From positions 1-20,985 of IMG/VR virus record IMGVR_UViG_3300004448_000111: a DNA stretch of 20,985 nt, one strand, 5' to 3'. The notes beneath the pieces were generated by a model. The model saw nothing but the letters and a program-made list of their open reading frames with translations. It was not told the origin of the DNA and did no database searches. Made by a program: the position numbers and the translations under genes. Numbering within the stretch: the first letter of the stretch is position 1; every line of letters begins with the position of its first letter. This DNA comes from a virus. Shown one piece after another: positions 12,864-18,848 of the stretch.

Positions 12864-13321
12864 TACGCCCTTCCCCTTCCGTATAATGCAATTAGCAGCG
12901 CCTCAGCGCGATGCTCATGCTTTTTTAATTTTAATTCCGACGCCCGATCGGGAAACCATTGCTGCGCCAGACGTCTTGCCGCGTCTTTGTCTTTTGGCAA
13001 ATTCAGCGCGCGCTTCCAGTTGACTGGGCCTACCAACGTAAACCTTGAGCGGGAAAGCGCAACAGTAGATGTGATCTGACCAAACGCGTATCCCAGCTTA
13101 AACGTTGAGCTAACGCCCTGCTTTGGCATTGCTTGTTGCCGCTCAATCCATATGTGATCGACAGCATCACAGCTCATTATAATATCGTTTAGCGCCACGA
13201 CGTCTACGCCGCCCTCGCTATACACCGGCAAGTCATGCACCTCAGACCATGTGTCTGTGATAAGCGCTACGCCGCCGGTACGATATCCGCAGTCTATGCC
13301 AATGGTTACGGGATCGCTCAT
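12863..13321 (-). CDS. RuvC-like Holliday junction resolvase
   Basis: A 152-residue protein of the RNase H-like RuvC fold. The first strand TIGIDCGYRTGGVAL carries D10. HIWIERQQ (57-63) carries E60. The C-terminal helix KHEHRAEALLIALYG carries H137 and E140, matching the last two acidic positions of RuvC (the H substitution occurs in some resolvases). SSTFKLGYAFGQI and VGPVNWKRALNL are typical connecting motifs. It would cut branched DNA made by phage recombination and replication before packaging. AAGGA precedes the start. A stem-loop spanning 13321-13357 encloses this site. Confidence 0.9.
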   Translation of the reverse strand: MSDPVTIGIDCGYRTGGVALITDTWSEVHDLPVYSEGGVDVVALNDIIMSCDAVDHIWIERQQAMPKQGVSSTFKLGYAFGQITSTVALSRSRFTLVGPVNWKRALNLPKDKDAARRLAQQWFPDRASELKLKKHEHRAEALLIALYGRGRA

Positions 13322-13357
13322 GGTTGAGTCCTTATTCAGTTAAAGGTTGCTCAACCA
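13321..13357 (-). promoter_or_regulatory. Stem-loop over the resolvase ribosome-binding site
   Basis: On the mRNA, TGGTTGAG (13357-13350) pairs with CTCAACCA (13328-13321). The AAGGA site is in the 21-nt loop, and the A of the ATG closes the stem. The upstream arm is part of the regulator's coding end. Could couple resolvase translation to that of the regulator. Confidence 0.45.
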
Positions 13358-13496
13358 CAATATCGTGCTTCGCTAAGAAGTCACGCAGCGCCATTTCTAC
13401 TGTTGCCGCCTTTGTCATACGCGTCTTATCCTTATACAAGTCCAATCCCGCAATCACCTCTGGCCGCACGCGCACCAATAACTGTTGAAGCTCCAT
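13332..13496 (-). CDS. Ribbon-helix-helix transcription regulator, 54 residues
   Basis: From the ATG at 13496 (AAGGAG seven nt upstream; an earlier ATG at 13502 is only one base from it) the product starts MELQQLLVRVRPEVIAGLDL. It continues YKDKTRMTKAATVEMALRDF and LAKHDIVVEQPLTE. A short beta-strand (LLVRVRP), helix A (VIAGLDLYKDK), a turn with TRMTK and helix B (AATVEMALRDFLAKH) are the MetJ/Arc/CopG ribbon-helix-helix pattern. It would dimerise and bind DNA. It is the first gene of the leftward operon, next to the divergent promoter region, so autoregulation there is likely but inferred. Confidence 0.75.
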   Translation of the reverse strand: MELQQLLVRVRPEVIAGLDLYKDKTRMTKAATVEMALRDFLAKHDIVVEQPLTE

Positions 13497-13560
13497 TTTC
13501 ATTCTCCTTCTGTAGCCTGATTGGAACAGCTACAGATAAACATATATCGTGTCAATAGCA

Positions 13561-13571
13561 CTAAGATATAA
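13561..13571 (+). promoter_or_regulatory. CTAAGATATAA motif shared with 7011-7021
   Basis: The same 11 bases precede the gene at 7048 and lie in this divergent control region. Here an inverted partner, ATATCTT, follows at 13587-13593, overlapping the promoter spacer. At 7001-7019 TAAGATAT occurs twice 11 bp apart. Possible operator of the ribbon-helix-helix protein. Confidence 0.45.
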
Positions 13572-13579
13572 ATTAATTG

Positions 13580-13608
13580 TTGACAGATATCTTTTAGATA
13601 AATTATAA
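13580..13608 (+). promoter_or_regulatory. Strong sigma70-type promoter for the rightward operon
   Basis: A consensus TTGACA (13580-13585), a 17-bp spacer and TTATAA (13603-13608; TATAAG one base on) precede the gene at 13659 by about 50 bp. An AGATATCT palindrome overlaps the spacer, where a repressor would block RNA polymerase. On the other strand, TTGACA also appears at 13537-13532 facing the regulator gene, with a poorer -10. Confidence 0.75.
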
Positions 13609-13658
13609 GCAGGTTACGGACAGGCAATGACCAATTAATCTTAATAGGAGAATGCATA

Positions 13659-14201
13659 ATGAACCTTACGCACACACATGAATTTTTAATAACGCACATC
13701 ACCGACAGCGGCACAGGCTTTGGCGTGCGCACCGACAACGGCGAAAGCGTCCACATATCGCCGCGCTTATTGCAGCAGGCGCACGCAAACCTTGATGACA
13801 TTTGCAAAGGTATCATCGTGCAGAACGCCATCGAGGAGAACCGCGAGCGCACGCCGTGGGTTGCCGCCTACGTGCAGGAACGACGCGCTGCGCGTGACGT
13901 GCTGGGCGTGGCGACTGACGCGCCAGCAGAGGCCGTACAAGCGCCCACCGAGGAGCCTGAGCAGGTCGATTGGGCTGACGTCCAGCGCAAGATCATTTCG
14001 ACACTGCAAAGCGACAACGTGACGTATTGCGAGACGGCAGACATTGCTGAAGTCGTTGGCGTGGACACGCGCAAGCTGTCACAGCATCTCGAAAATATGC
14101 ACGCACGCGGCGAGATATGCAAAGCGCACGTCAATCAGCGAGCAAACCAACAGCGCGCAACCTTAGTGCTGTGGAGCATTAACGCGGATGTGTACAAATG
14201 A
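13659..14201 (+). CDS. Predicted OB-fold plus winged-helix DNA-binding protein
   Basis: A 180-residue protein with AGGAG upstream. The N-terminal 70 residues, with EFLITHITDSGTGFGVRTDN, GESVHISPRLLQ, KGIIVQNAIEENRERTPW and VAAYV, resemble a cold-shock-type OB fold (GFGxxxxDxGExVHIS, then a late V-x-N-x-E-x-R-x-TPW-A strand). An acidic Pro/Ala linker follows (about 85-105). Residues 110-180 look like a winged helix (VQRKIISTLQSDNVTYCETA, DIAEVVGVDTRKLSQHLENM, then a wing with RATLVLWSI). It is the first gene after the strong promoter and likely an early regulator or replication accessory factor. The fold call is by eye; no named family. Confidence 0.65.
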   Translation: MNLTHTHEFLITHITDSGTGFGVRTDNGESVHISPRLLQQAHANLDDICKGIIVQNAIEENRERTPWVAAYVQERRAARDVLGVATDAPAEAVQAPTEEPEQVDWADVQRKIISTLQSDNVTYCETADIAEVVGVDTRKLSQHLENMHARGEICKAHVNQRANQQRATLVLWSINADVYK

Positions 14202-14347
14202 TCTGCACGACTTGCGACGGAACCGGCTTCATCGAGTTGCCGCGTTTCGTCGATACGCCGGACAGCGACGCGTGGACAACGGTGCGCTGCCCAGAATGCC
14301 AAGACGAAGACGACTTCGACTGGCGCAATGAAGAAGAGGAAGAGTGA
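14198..14347 (+). CDS. 49-residue zinc-ribbon miniprotein
   Basis: The ATG overlaps the upstream stop (ATGA). Product: MICTTCDGTGFIELPRFVDT, then PDSDAWTTVRCPECQDEDDF and DWRNEEEEE. CTTCDGTG and CPEC are a DnaJ-type or rubredoxin-like zinc ribbon pair (C3, C6, C31, C34) with a highly acidic tail. Such proteins bind host factors or nucleic acid; the specific role is unknown. The codon context and position in a coupled series support expression. Confidence 0.7.
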   Translation: MICTTCDGTGFIELPRFVDTPDSDAWTTVRCPECQDEDDFDWRNEEEEE

Positions 14348-14350
14348 CTG

Positions 14351-14596
14351 ATGTATAATTATGAAGGCATTGTGACGCTGGCTACACTGGCAGTGACCTA
14401 TGTTGTTGCGAGGTACGCATACGAACGAGTAGCTAAGTCCAAAGGTGAGAACTCTAGTGCGGCACCTGTTATTAACGGCGACAACAATGTTATAATTCAA
14501 CAGATTTCTAGTGTTGTTGGGCAAGATCCAAAGTTCATTGAGAAAGCCTTGGAACGCAGTCTGCCCCCCACCAAACGCAAGGCATTGATCCCATGA
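14351..14596 (+). CDS. 81-residue single-pass membrane protein
   Basis: After GGAAG, the product starts MYNYEGIVTLATLAVTYVVA, a transmembrane segment at about 7-24, then RYAYERVAKSKGENSSAAPV and INGDNNVIIQQISSVVGQDP. A basic, helical end follows (KFIEKALERSLPPTKRKALI). The middle NGDNNVIIQ pattern resembles short beta-turn sequences seen in membrane-associated NTPases, but nothing else supports that. No family recognised. Base composition is more AT-rich than its neighbours (14351-14930), suggesting a small imported block. Confidence 0.65.
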   Translation: MYNYEGIVTLATLAVTYVVARYAYERVAKSKGENSSAAPVINGDNNVIIQQISSVVGQDPKFIEKALERSLPPTKRKALIP

Positions 14597-14610
14597 TAAG
14601 GAGTACAAGC

Positions 14611-14772
14611 ATGAACAAAGTAGTATGTGTACACTACATAATAGAAAGACTTAAAGCTATCGTAGAGTCTGACTTCCCACAGAGCGGGGCTAGTGAATTA
14701 CTAAGTGAGATGTACCACAACTTAGGTGTTGACGCACACAACGATTATAAGGATTACCCCTGTGATGACTAA
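14611..14772 (+). CDS. 53-residue hypothetical protein
   Basis: ATAAGGAG lies upstream. Product: MNKVVCVHYIIERLKAIVES, then DFPQSGASELLSEMYHNLGV and DAHNDYKDYPCDD. Mostly helical and acidic. It overlaps the next gene by 8 bp. No function recognised. Confidence 0.6.
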   Translation: MNKVVCVHYIIERLKAIVESDFPQSGASELLSEMYHNLGVDAHNDYKDYPCDD

Positions 14773-14929
14773 AGAAACTTGTGAAAAGTGCCGAGAATAC
14801 GGCAGCGAGCATACCTGCACTGGTAAACAGGAGCCTCATGTATGCCCTTATAGCGAGGAAATAAATGGGGATTTGACCCTGTGTGATTGCTGTGAAGAGC
14901 GTGAAGATGAATGTTGTTTATCTATATAA
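14765..14929 (+). CDS. 54-residue cysteine-rich zinc-binding protein
   Basis: Starts at the ATG at 14765, overlapping the previous stop by 8 bp, with AAGGA about 12 nt upstream; the longer frame from a GTG at 14726 is less likely. Product: MTKETCEKCREYGSEHTCTG, then KQEPHVCPYSEEINGDLTLC and DCCEEREDECCLSI. It has ten cysteines, including CEKC and CDCC, enough for two zinc sites. Its C-terminal LCDCCEEREDEC pattern is typical of tiny early phage proteins of unknown function. Confidence 0.7.
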   Translation: MTKETCEKCREYGSEHTCTGKQEPHVCPYSEEINGDLTLCDCCEEREDECCLSI

Positions 14930-14942
14930 AGGAGGAAGAGTG

Positions 14943-15035
14943 ATGACCAAGTGGACGCAAGACATCATCATCGCCGCAGCGATTGCCGCGTCGGTGCTGG
15001 GCTGGATCGGCGCCGTCAGCATGGGGTGGATGTGA
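14943..15035 (+). CDS. 30-residue membrane miniprotein
   Basis: A perfect AGGAGGAAGAG sequence precedes the ATG. Product: MTKWTQDIIIAAAIAASVLG followed by WIGAVSMGWM, one hydrophobic span with a short polar start. The stop shares one base with the next ATG (TGATG). Function unknown; the strong ribosome site favours a real gene. Confidence 0.6.
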   Translation: MTKWTQDIIIAAAIAASVLGWIGAVSMGWM

Positions 15036-15427
15036 TGAAGGTTTGCTCAAAATGTTTGCAAAAAAAGAGCAGCGACTTTTTCGCAATTGACAGGACAAAG
15101 CATGACGGGATGACCAGCCAGTGCAAGGAATGCCGCGCTGCATCTAAGCGCAAGTCTTATTTCAAGTCGGAATATGGCATTGGCGTCGAGTGGATTGACA
15201 TCACTTACAAGCAGCAAAATGGATGCTGTAAGGTGTGCGGCGAGAAATGCGAGAAGGCATCCCTTAAAGTTGACCATGTGCATGGCACCAACCCGCCGAT
15301 CTTGCGGGGCTTGCTGTGCAATAGCTGTAACTTGGATCTTGGCCGCGTTGAGGCAAACATCGCCAAATATGAAACCCTGATCGTAGAGGCAAAGCTTTCT
15401 GCGCATTACAGAGGAGAGGCGATATGA
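15035..15427 (+). CDS. Endonuclease VII-like HNH nuclease
   Basis: A 130-residue protein from the ATG at 15035. The start is fixed by the one-base overlap with the previous stop; an upstream frame extension is an artefact. An N-terminal zinc motif (CSKC at 4-7 and CKEC at 30-33) precedes a His-Me finger core: CCKVCGEKC (64-72), LKVDHVHGT (78-85, D80 and H81) and ILRGLLCNSCNLDLG (89-103). The DH-x-H, RGLLCNxCN pattern is that of phage T4 endonuclease VII, which resolves branched DNA. Such genes are also mobile homing-type nucleases in phages. It may act with, or duplicate, the RuvC-like resolvase at 12863-13321. Confidence 0.9.
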   Translation: MKVCSKCLQKKSSDFFAIDRTKHDGMTSQCKECRAASKRKSYFKSEYGIGVEWIDITYKQQNGCCKVCGEKCEKASLKVDHVHGTNPPILRGLLCNSCNLDLGRVEANIAKYETLIVEAKLSAHYRGEAI

Positions 15428-15624
15428 CCCTAGCTGAACCCGTCTTCATGGCATTCGCCGTCTTTTCATCCGTAGACGAGTGCGAAGCGTTTGCGAAATA
15501 CTACGACTTAGCGCGGATCTTTGAACCGCAATGCGTCGAGATGGGCGGCGAGGCAGAGTACCGCCGCCCGTGGCCCGACGTCAGACCACAGCCACGGCCA
15601 ACACAGGAGAATAACAATGGCTAA
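15424..15624 (+). CDS. 66-residue hypothetical protein
   Basis: AGAGGAGAGG precedes the ATG, which overlaps the nuclease stop as ATGA. Product: MTLAEPVFMAFAVFSSVDEC, EAFAKYYDLARIFEPQCVEM and a basic/proline-rich tail PDVRPQPRPTQENNNG. The first part could be a short alpha/beta domain. Function unknown. The final nine bases overlap the next gene. Confidence 0.65.
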   Translation: MTLAEPVFMAFAVFSSVDECEAFAKYYDLARIFEPQCVEMGGEAEYRRPWPDVRPQPRPTQENNNG

Positions 15625-15847
15625 ATGGGATATATCAAAACTGGAAAACAGCGCCAGCGTGGGCGCGTATATTGACGAAGATGACAGCACGCCGACGCAG
15701 CCAACGCCGCAGATGCTGGTTATGTCGATCCGGCGCAAGGCAGACATCATGCGGATGGACGCGGGGCGTGGCCCCGAGCGCCTGACGATCAAGCAGCGCG
15801 CCGAAGAGATCATGGCGCTCTGCGAGATGCTGGAGCGGCGGCTGTGA
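15617..15847 (+). CDS. 76-residue hypothetical protein
   Basis: Begins at the ATG at 15617, which has AGGAGA upstream and overlaps the previous stop by 8 bp; a longer frame from 15521 has no ribosome site. Product: MAKWDISKLENSASVGAYID, EDDSTPTQPTPQMLVMSIRR and a helical, basic C-terminal half (KADIMRMDAGRGPERLTIKQ, RAEEIMALCEMLERRL). It may be an accessory or regulator of the methyltransferase that follows; this is only a positional inference. Confidence 0.65.
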   Translation: MAKWDISKLENSASVGAYIDEDDSTPTQPTPQMLVMSIRRKADIMRMDAGRGPERLTIKQRAEEIMALCEMLERRL

Positions 15848-17166
15848 GCGCTCTACGATATGGCAGCGTTTGCTCTGGCGTAGAAGCCGCAACTGTCGCA
15901 TGGCACCCGCTTGGCTGGGAGCCGCAGTGGTTTAGCGAAATCGAAAAGTTCCCTAGCGCAGTGCTTGCGCATCACCACCCAAACACGCCAAACTTAGGCG
16001 ACATGACAGCTTTTAAGGAGTGGCCCAATGACCCAATCGACCTTCTTGTTGGGGGAACCCCCTGCCAAAGCTTCTCAGTCGCTGGACTTCGCAAAGGACT
16101 TAGTGACCCACGCGGGAACCTTATGCTCACCTATCTTGCCATTGCTGCACAATATCAGCCCAAGTGGTTGGTTTGGGAGAACGTCCCCGGCGTCCTGTCT
16201 AGCCAACGAGGACGGGATTTTGGAACCTTCCTCGGGGCGCTGGGCCAGCTCGGGTATGGGTTCGCCTACAGAGTGCTTGACGCTCAATACTTCGGAGTGG
16301 CCCAGCGACGCCGCCGTGTGTTCGTTGTCGGACACCTTGGAGACTGGAAGCGTGCCGCAGCGGTTCTTTTTGAGCGCGAAAGCCTGTCAGGGCATCCTGC
16401 GCCGAGCCGAGAAGCGGGGCAAAAAGCTGCCCCAACAGTTACACAAGGCGCTCCATTCAGTCGCACAGGAAACGAGCGAGTAGAGGCGGAGGCATATGTG
16501 CCGCAAAGCACTGGCAGCGCATACGATCCGACGATGGAGACTTTGCCTGTCATTACTGGTTCGCTTTGCGCCAGAACGGGCCAATCTATTAGCGTGCAAG
16601 ATGCGGCTCAGTCACACTTGCTGCCAATAGCCTTCGGCGCACAGAACAGCGCAAGCCAAGGCGACAGTGTGTCAACGAAAGTCACGCCAACGCTGGATAA
16701 AAGCAAGACGCCAGTGGTTTTGTATCAAGACAGCCAGTTTGGAGTTTCTGAATATGAAAGCGCAGGGACTCTTAGAGCTGGGCGCATCCCTGAGCATCAA
16801 ATGGTTATTGATCATGTCACACCAACGCTGGACAAGAGCAAGACGCCAGCGGTGGCTACGCATTCCGTCGCTGGAACAATGCTTTCAAGAAATACATCTG
16901 GCGGCTTTAGCAACAGTATTGACCACGCGGCGGCTGGATATATGGCTATGCAAGCCAGCGCAGTACGCCGCCTAACGCCAGTAGAATGCGAGCGTCTGCA
17001 GGGCTTTCCCGACAACTACACGCAGATACCGTGGCGCAACAAAACGCCAGAGAATTGCCCAGATGGGCCTCGCTACAAAGCTATGGGCAACTCAATGGCT
17101 GTGCCTGTGATGCGCTGGATTGGCGAGCGGATCAACATGGTAAACAGCATTGGAGAAAAGCTATGA
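15844..17166 (+). CDS. DNA cytosine-C5 methyltransferase
   Basis: A 440-residue Dcm-type enzyme from a GTG at 15844 (GGAG upstream, stop overlap GTGA). Motif I is YGSVCSGVEAAT (6-17), and motif IV GGTPCQSFS (70-78) contains the catalytic Cys74. Motif VI is WENVPG (111-116), motif VIII is AQRRRR (153-158), and the late motifs are RLTPVECERLQGFPDNYT and KAMGNSMAVPV. All catalytic motifs are intact. It would methylate cytosine in a short sequence, protecting phage DNA from restriction or partnering a nuclease. Between motifs VIII and IX lies a variable stretch with two near-identical VTPTLDKSKTP segments, usual in phage enzymes that carry multiple PTL repeats. No classic restriction partner is recognised, though two PD-(D/E)xK genes follow. 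Confidence 0.96.
   Translation: MSALRYGSVCSGVEAATVAWHPLGWEPQWFSEIEKFPSAVLAHHHPNTPNLGDMTAFKEWPNDPIDLLVGGTPCQSFSVAGLRKGLSDPRGNLMLTYLAIAAQYQPKWLVWENVPGVLSSQRGRDFGTFLGALGQLGYGFAYRVLDAQYFGVAQRRRRVFVVGHLGDWKRAAAVLFERESLSGHPAPSREAGQKAAPTVTQGAPFSRTGNERVEAEAYVPQSTGSAYDPTMETLPVITGSLCARTGQSISVQDAAQSHLLPIAFGAQNSASQGDSVSTKVTPTLDKSKTPVVLYQDSQFGVSEYESAGTLRAGRIPEHQMVIDHVTPTLDKSKTPAVATHSVAGTMLSRNTSGGFSNSIDHAAAGYMAMQASAVRRLTPVECERLQGFPDNYTQIPWRNKTPENCPDGPRYKAMGNSMAVPVMRWIGERINMVNSIGEKL
16681..16851 (+). repeat. Direct repeat in the methyltransferase variable region
   Basis: About 36 bases at 16681-16716 and 16816-16851 encode VTPTLDKSKTP(V/A)V and differ at only a few third or second positions. The copies are 135 bp (45 codons) apart in the target-recognition part. 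They look like a recent duplication or a site for gene rearrangement. Confidence 0.8.
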
Positions 17167-17495
17167 CGGAAAACATGACACCGCTGGAACGCTGGAAGGA
17201 GCTGGCGATCATCGAGAACGCGCGCATGAAGCGCAGGCTCATTGGCCGCGATGACATGCACGCGTATGCCCATAAGCCGTGGCCGCTGGAAGTGCTGCGC
17301 AAGGAGATTAAGCGCTGCCTGAGCAAGCATGGCGAGCTGTCGGTGGGCGACTTGTGCAGCATGATCGAGCAGGACGCCGTGCATATCGACATTGGGCTGA
17401 AGACCATGCGGGAGCGGCGCACAATCGTGAAGACGTCGTTTATCGAGGGCCAGCAACTGTACCGCCTGCGCACGCAGGAAGAGTTTGCGTTCTAA
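17163..17495 (+). CDS. Winged-helix-like protein, 110 residues
   Basis: The ATG at 17163 overlaps the methyltransferase stop (ATGA), with GGAG nine nt upstream. An N-terminal helical stretch, TPLERWKELAIIENARMKRR, is followed by a domain of about 60 residues: EVLRKEIKRCLSKHGELSVG, DLCSMIEQDAVHIDIGLKTM and a wing with IVKTSFIEGQQLYRLR. Its shape is close to the C-terminal domain of the protein at 13659-14201. It may regulate the modification/nuclease genes or recognise DNA for them; this is inferred from fold and position. Confidence 0.6.
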   Translation: MTENMTPLERWKELAIIENARMKRRLIGRDDMHAYAHKPWPLEVLRKEIKRCLSKHGELSVGDLCSMIEQDAVHIDIGLKTMRERRTIVKTSFIEGQQLYRLRTQEEFAF

Positions 17496-18001
17496 TGCTA
17501 ATCAAGCTCACAGATAAGGATATGGCTGATTGCCGCCAAAGCGCTAATTTGCGCTCAACACTTGCGCGGGCCAGCGGCATAGTAAATCAGCAACGCGATA
17601 CGCGCAGAGGCGTTGATCTGGATTTCCTTGGCATACGCTCAGAAGTTGCTGTCGCAAAGCTTTATGACGTTTCATATAATCCCAACACGCTGGGCGTAGA
17701 TGACGGCGTTGATTTATGGCTTGGCGAAATAAGCATAGACGTTAAGTCTACGTTTTACCCGACAGGCCAGCTTTTGTTCAAATCGCTTGAAGCGTTCAAA
17801 TCACGCGCTGCGGTGCTTGTGACAAAAACAGATGACGAAAATGTGATGGATGTTGCTGGCTGCATATCACGCAAGGCATTTGTCGAAAAAGCAATGCAAA
17901 CTGATTTAGGTAAGGGGAAATGCTTTGTTATGCCGCAAGATCAACTATGGGGCGTTGAGGAGCTTTGGCGGTCATATAAGTGCGAGCAACTTTGCCCGTA
18001 G
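17495..18001 (+). CDS. PD-(D/E)xK-like nuclease, candidate 1
   Basis: A 168-residue protein from an ATG that overlaps the previous stop by one base (TAATG). It has GIRSEVAVAKLYDV (E50), then GVDDGVDLWLGEISIDVKST, with D73 and the D82-x-K84 pair, then FKSLEAFKSRAAVLVTKT. An acidic residue on a helix, D on a strand, then (D/E)xK on the next strand is the PD-(D/E)xK nuclease signature of restriction, repair and resolvase enzymes. A DIVKVKS-type variant is read here as IDVKST. Its neighbours (C5 methyltransferase and a second nuclease) raise the possibility of a restriction-like unit, but it may equally be a DNA-processing enzyme of the phage. Experimental function unknown. Confidence 0.7.
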   Translation: MLIKLTDKDMADCRQSANLRSTLARASGIVNQQRDTRRGVDLDFLGIRSEVAVAKLYDVSYNPNTLGVDDGVDLWLGEISIDVKSTFYPTGQLLFKSLEAFKSRAAVLVTKTDDENVMDVAGCISRKAFVEKAMQTDLGKGKCFVMPQDQLWGVEELWRSYKCEQLCP

Positions 18002-18033
18002 TAACATTATGATATTTATAGTATATTCCGGCT

Positions 18034-18396
18034 GTGGCCAACAGCATCAACGTCGGTCGTGCTGGCGAGTTTCTCGTCGCAGCCGAGCTTGAGCAGCGCG
18101 GAATACGCTGCCATCGGGTAGACATGCAGGACGACGACCTATGGGTGAAGTCGGCCAGCGGTGAGCTATTGACGATGCAAGTGAAGGCGACCCTTGAGCC
18201 GCGCGCTGATCGCAGGCGCAAGGCGTGTTATATGTTCACGCGCGCAAATGGCGATGCGCACATATTTGCGTATGTGGCGCTGGATATACGATTGTTTATA
18301 CTGCGCGACGCTCCGAGCGGCAAAACGGTACGCATAAAGCCCGCCGATTTTACGCGGCAGGCTATGGATGACAGCATTGAGGCGATGCTAGGTTAG
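18034..18396 (+). CDS. PD-(D/E)xK-like nuclease, candidate 2
   Basis: A 120-residue protein from a GTG at 18034. The frame has GRAGEFLVAAELEQRGI (E12), DMQDDDLWVKS (D33-D35) and LLTMQVKAT (Q49-x-K51). The E-D-(Q)xK layout with an NxGxxGExxVAxxLxxRG start matches the PDDEXK_5 style of nucleases, where Q replaces the usual D/E in the xK motif. The gene ends in a 4-bp convergent overlap with the endolysin stop (18393-18396). There is no visible ribosome site; TATAGTATAT lies about 10 nt before the GTG, so leaderless expression is possible. Role unknown: restriction, defence or DNA clean-up. Confidence 0.65.
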   Translation: MANSINVGRAGEFLVAAELEQRGIRCHRVDMQDDDLWVKSASGELLTMQVKATLEPRADRRRKACYMFTRANGDAHIFAYVALDIRLFILRDAPSGKTVRIKPADFTRQAMDDSIEAMLG

Positions 18397-18848
18397 ACCA
18401 TCAGCTCAAAATGCGGAGCGTCAATGAACGGGCGTCTGCCCTGCCCGCGACGCGTGTCGATGTAGTCGTTCATCGCGTCCTCCATCGTGCAATCCCACTG
18501 CGCTATATTTGGCACAGTCCACGCGGCACCCCACCTGATTGGCACATCCACCTCGCGCGCAGCTTCTGCCATCGCATCGGCTATATCGTCATACAAATTC
18601 AGCTCCCACGATCCACGCGGGCCAACATAGGCCATGAGATCGACGGCCAACCCGTCTATGTGCTTCGACTTCATCGTCTGCGACGCGCCGCTTTTCACAA
18701 GCTCGCGCTGCTCCTCGATGGTGCGAAGCCCGCATATGACGCCGAAGTCGATCTTGGTTCTGTGAATTGCGCTGGTGACGACAGACGCCATGCGCTCGTC
18801 TACGCCTGACAGCTTATCGCGGCTGCGTGCTGATAGTTTAAACGTCAT
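18393..18848 (-). CDS. Endolysin, M15-type L-alanyl-D-glutamate or D-Ala-D-Ala peptidase
   Basis: A 151-residue enzyme from the ATG at 18848, which overlaps the holin stop (ATGA); an upstream frame extension has no support. Motifs: TKIDFGVICGLRTIEEQREL, KSGASQTMKSKHIDGLAVDL (first zinc ligands His and Asp) and HFELMV at the end (HxE, with the final zinc ligand and catalytic acid). This matches the VanY/T5 lys-type peptidase fold, which cleaves peptidoglycan peptides at lysis. No signal peptide is seen, so release depends on the adjacent holin. It lies last in the leftward lysis cassette. Confidence 0.93.
   Translation of the reverse strand: MTFKLSARSRDKLSGVDERMASVVTSAIHRTKIDFGVICGLRTIEEQRELVKSGASQTMKSKHIDGLAVDLMAYVGPRGSWELNLYDDIADAMAEAAREVDVPIRWGAAWTVPNIAQWDCTMEDAMNDYIDTRRGQGRRPFIDAPHFELMV

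Noticed and set aside
14135-14608. Minus-strand frame of 157 codons opposite the rightward small genes
   Set aside because: The plus-strand genes here have ribosome sites and coupled overlaps; the antisense frame has none.
14951-15034. N-terminal extension of the endonuclease VII-like gene
   Set aside because: The extension overlaps the membrane miniprotein in a different frame. The ATG at 15035 is coupled and gives the zinc motif at the usual place.
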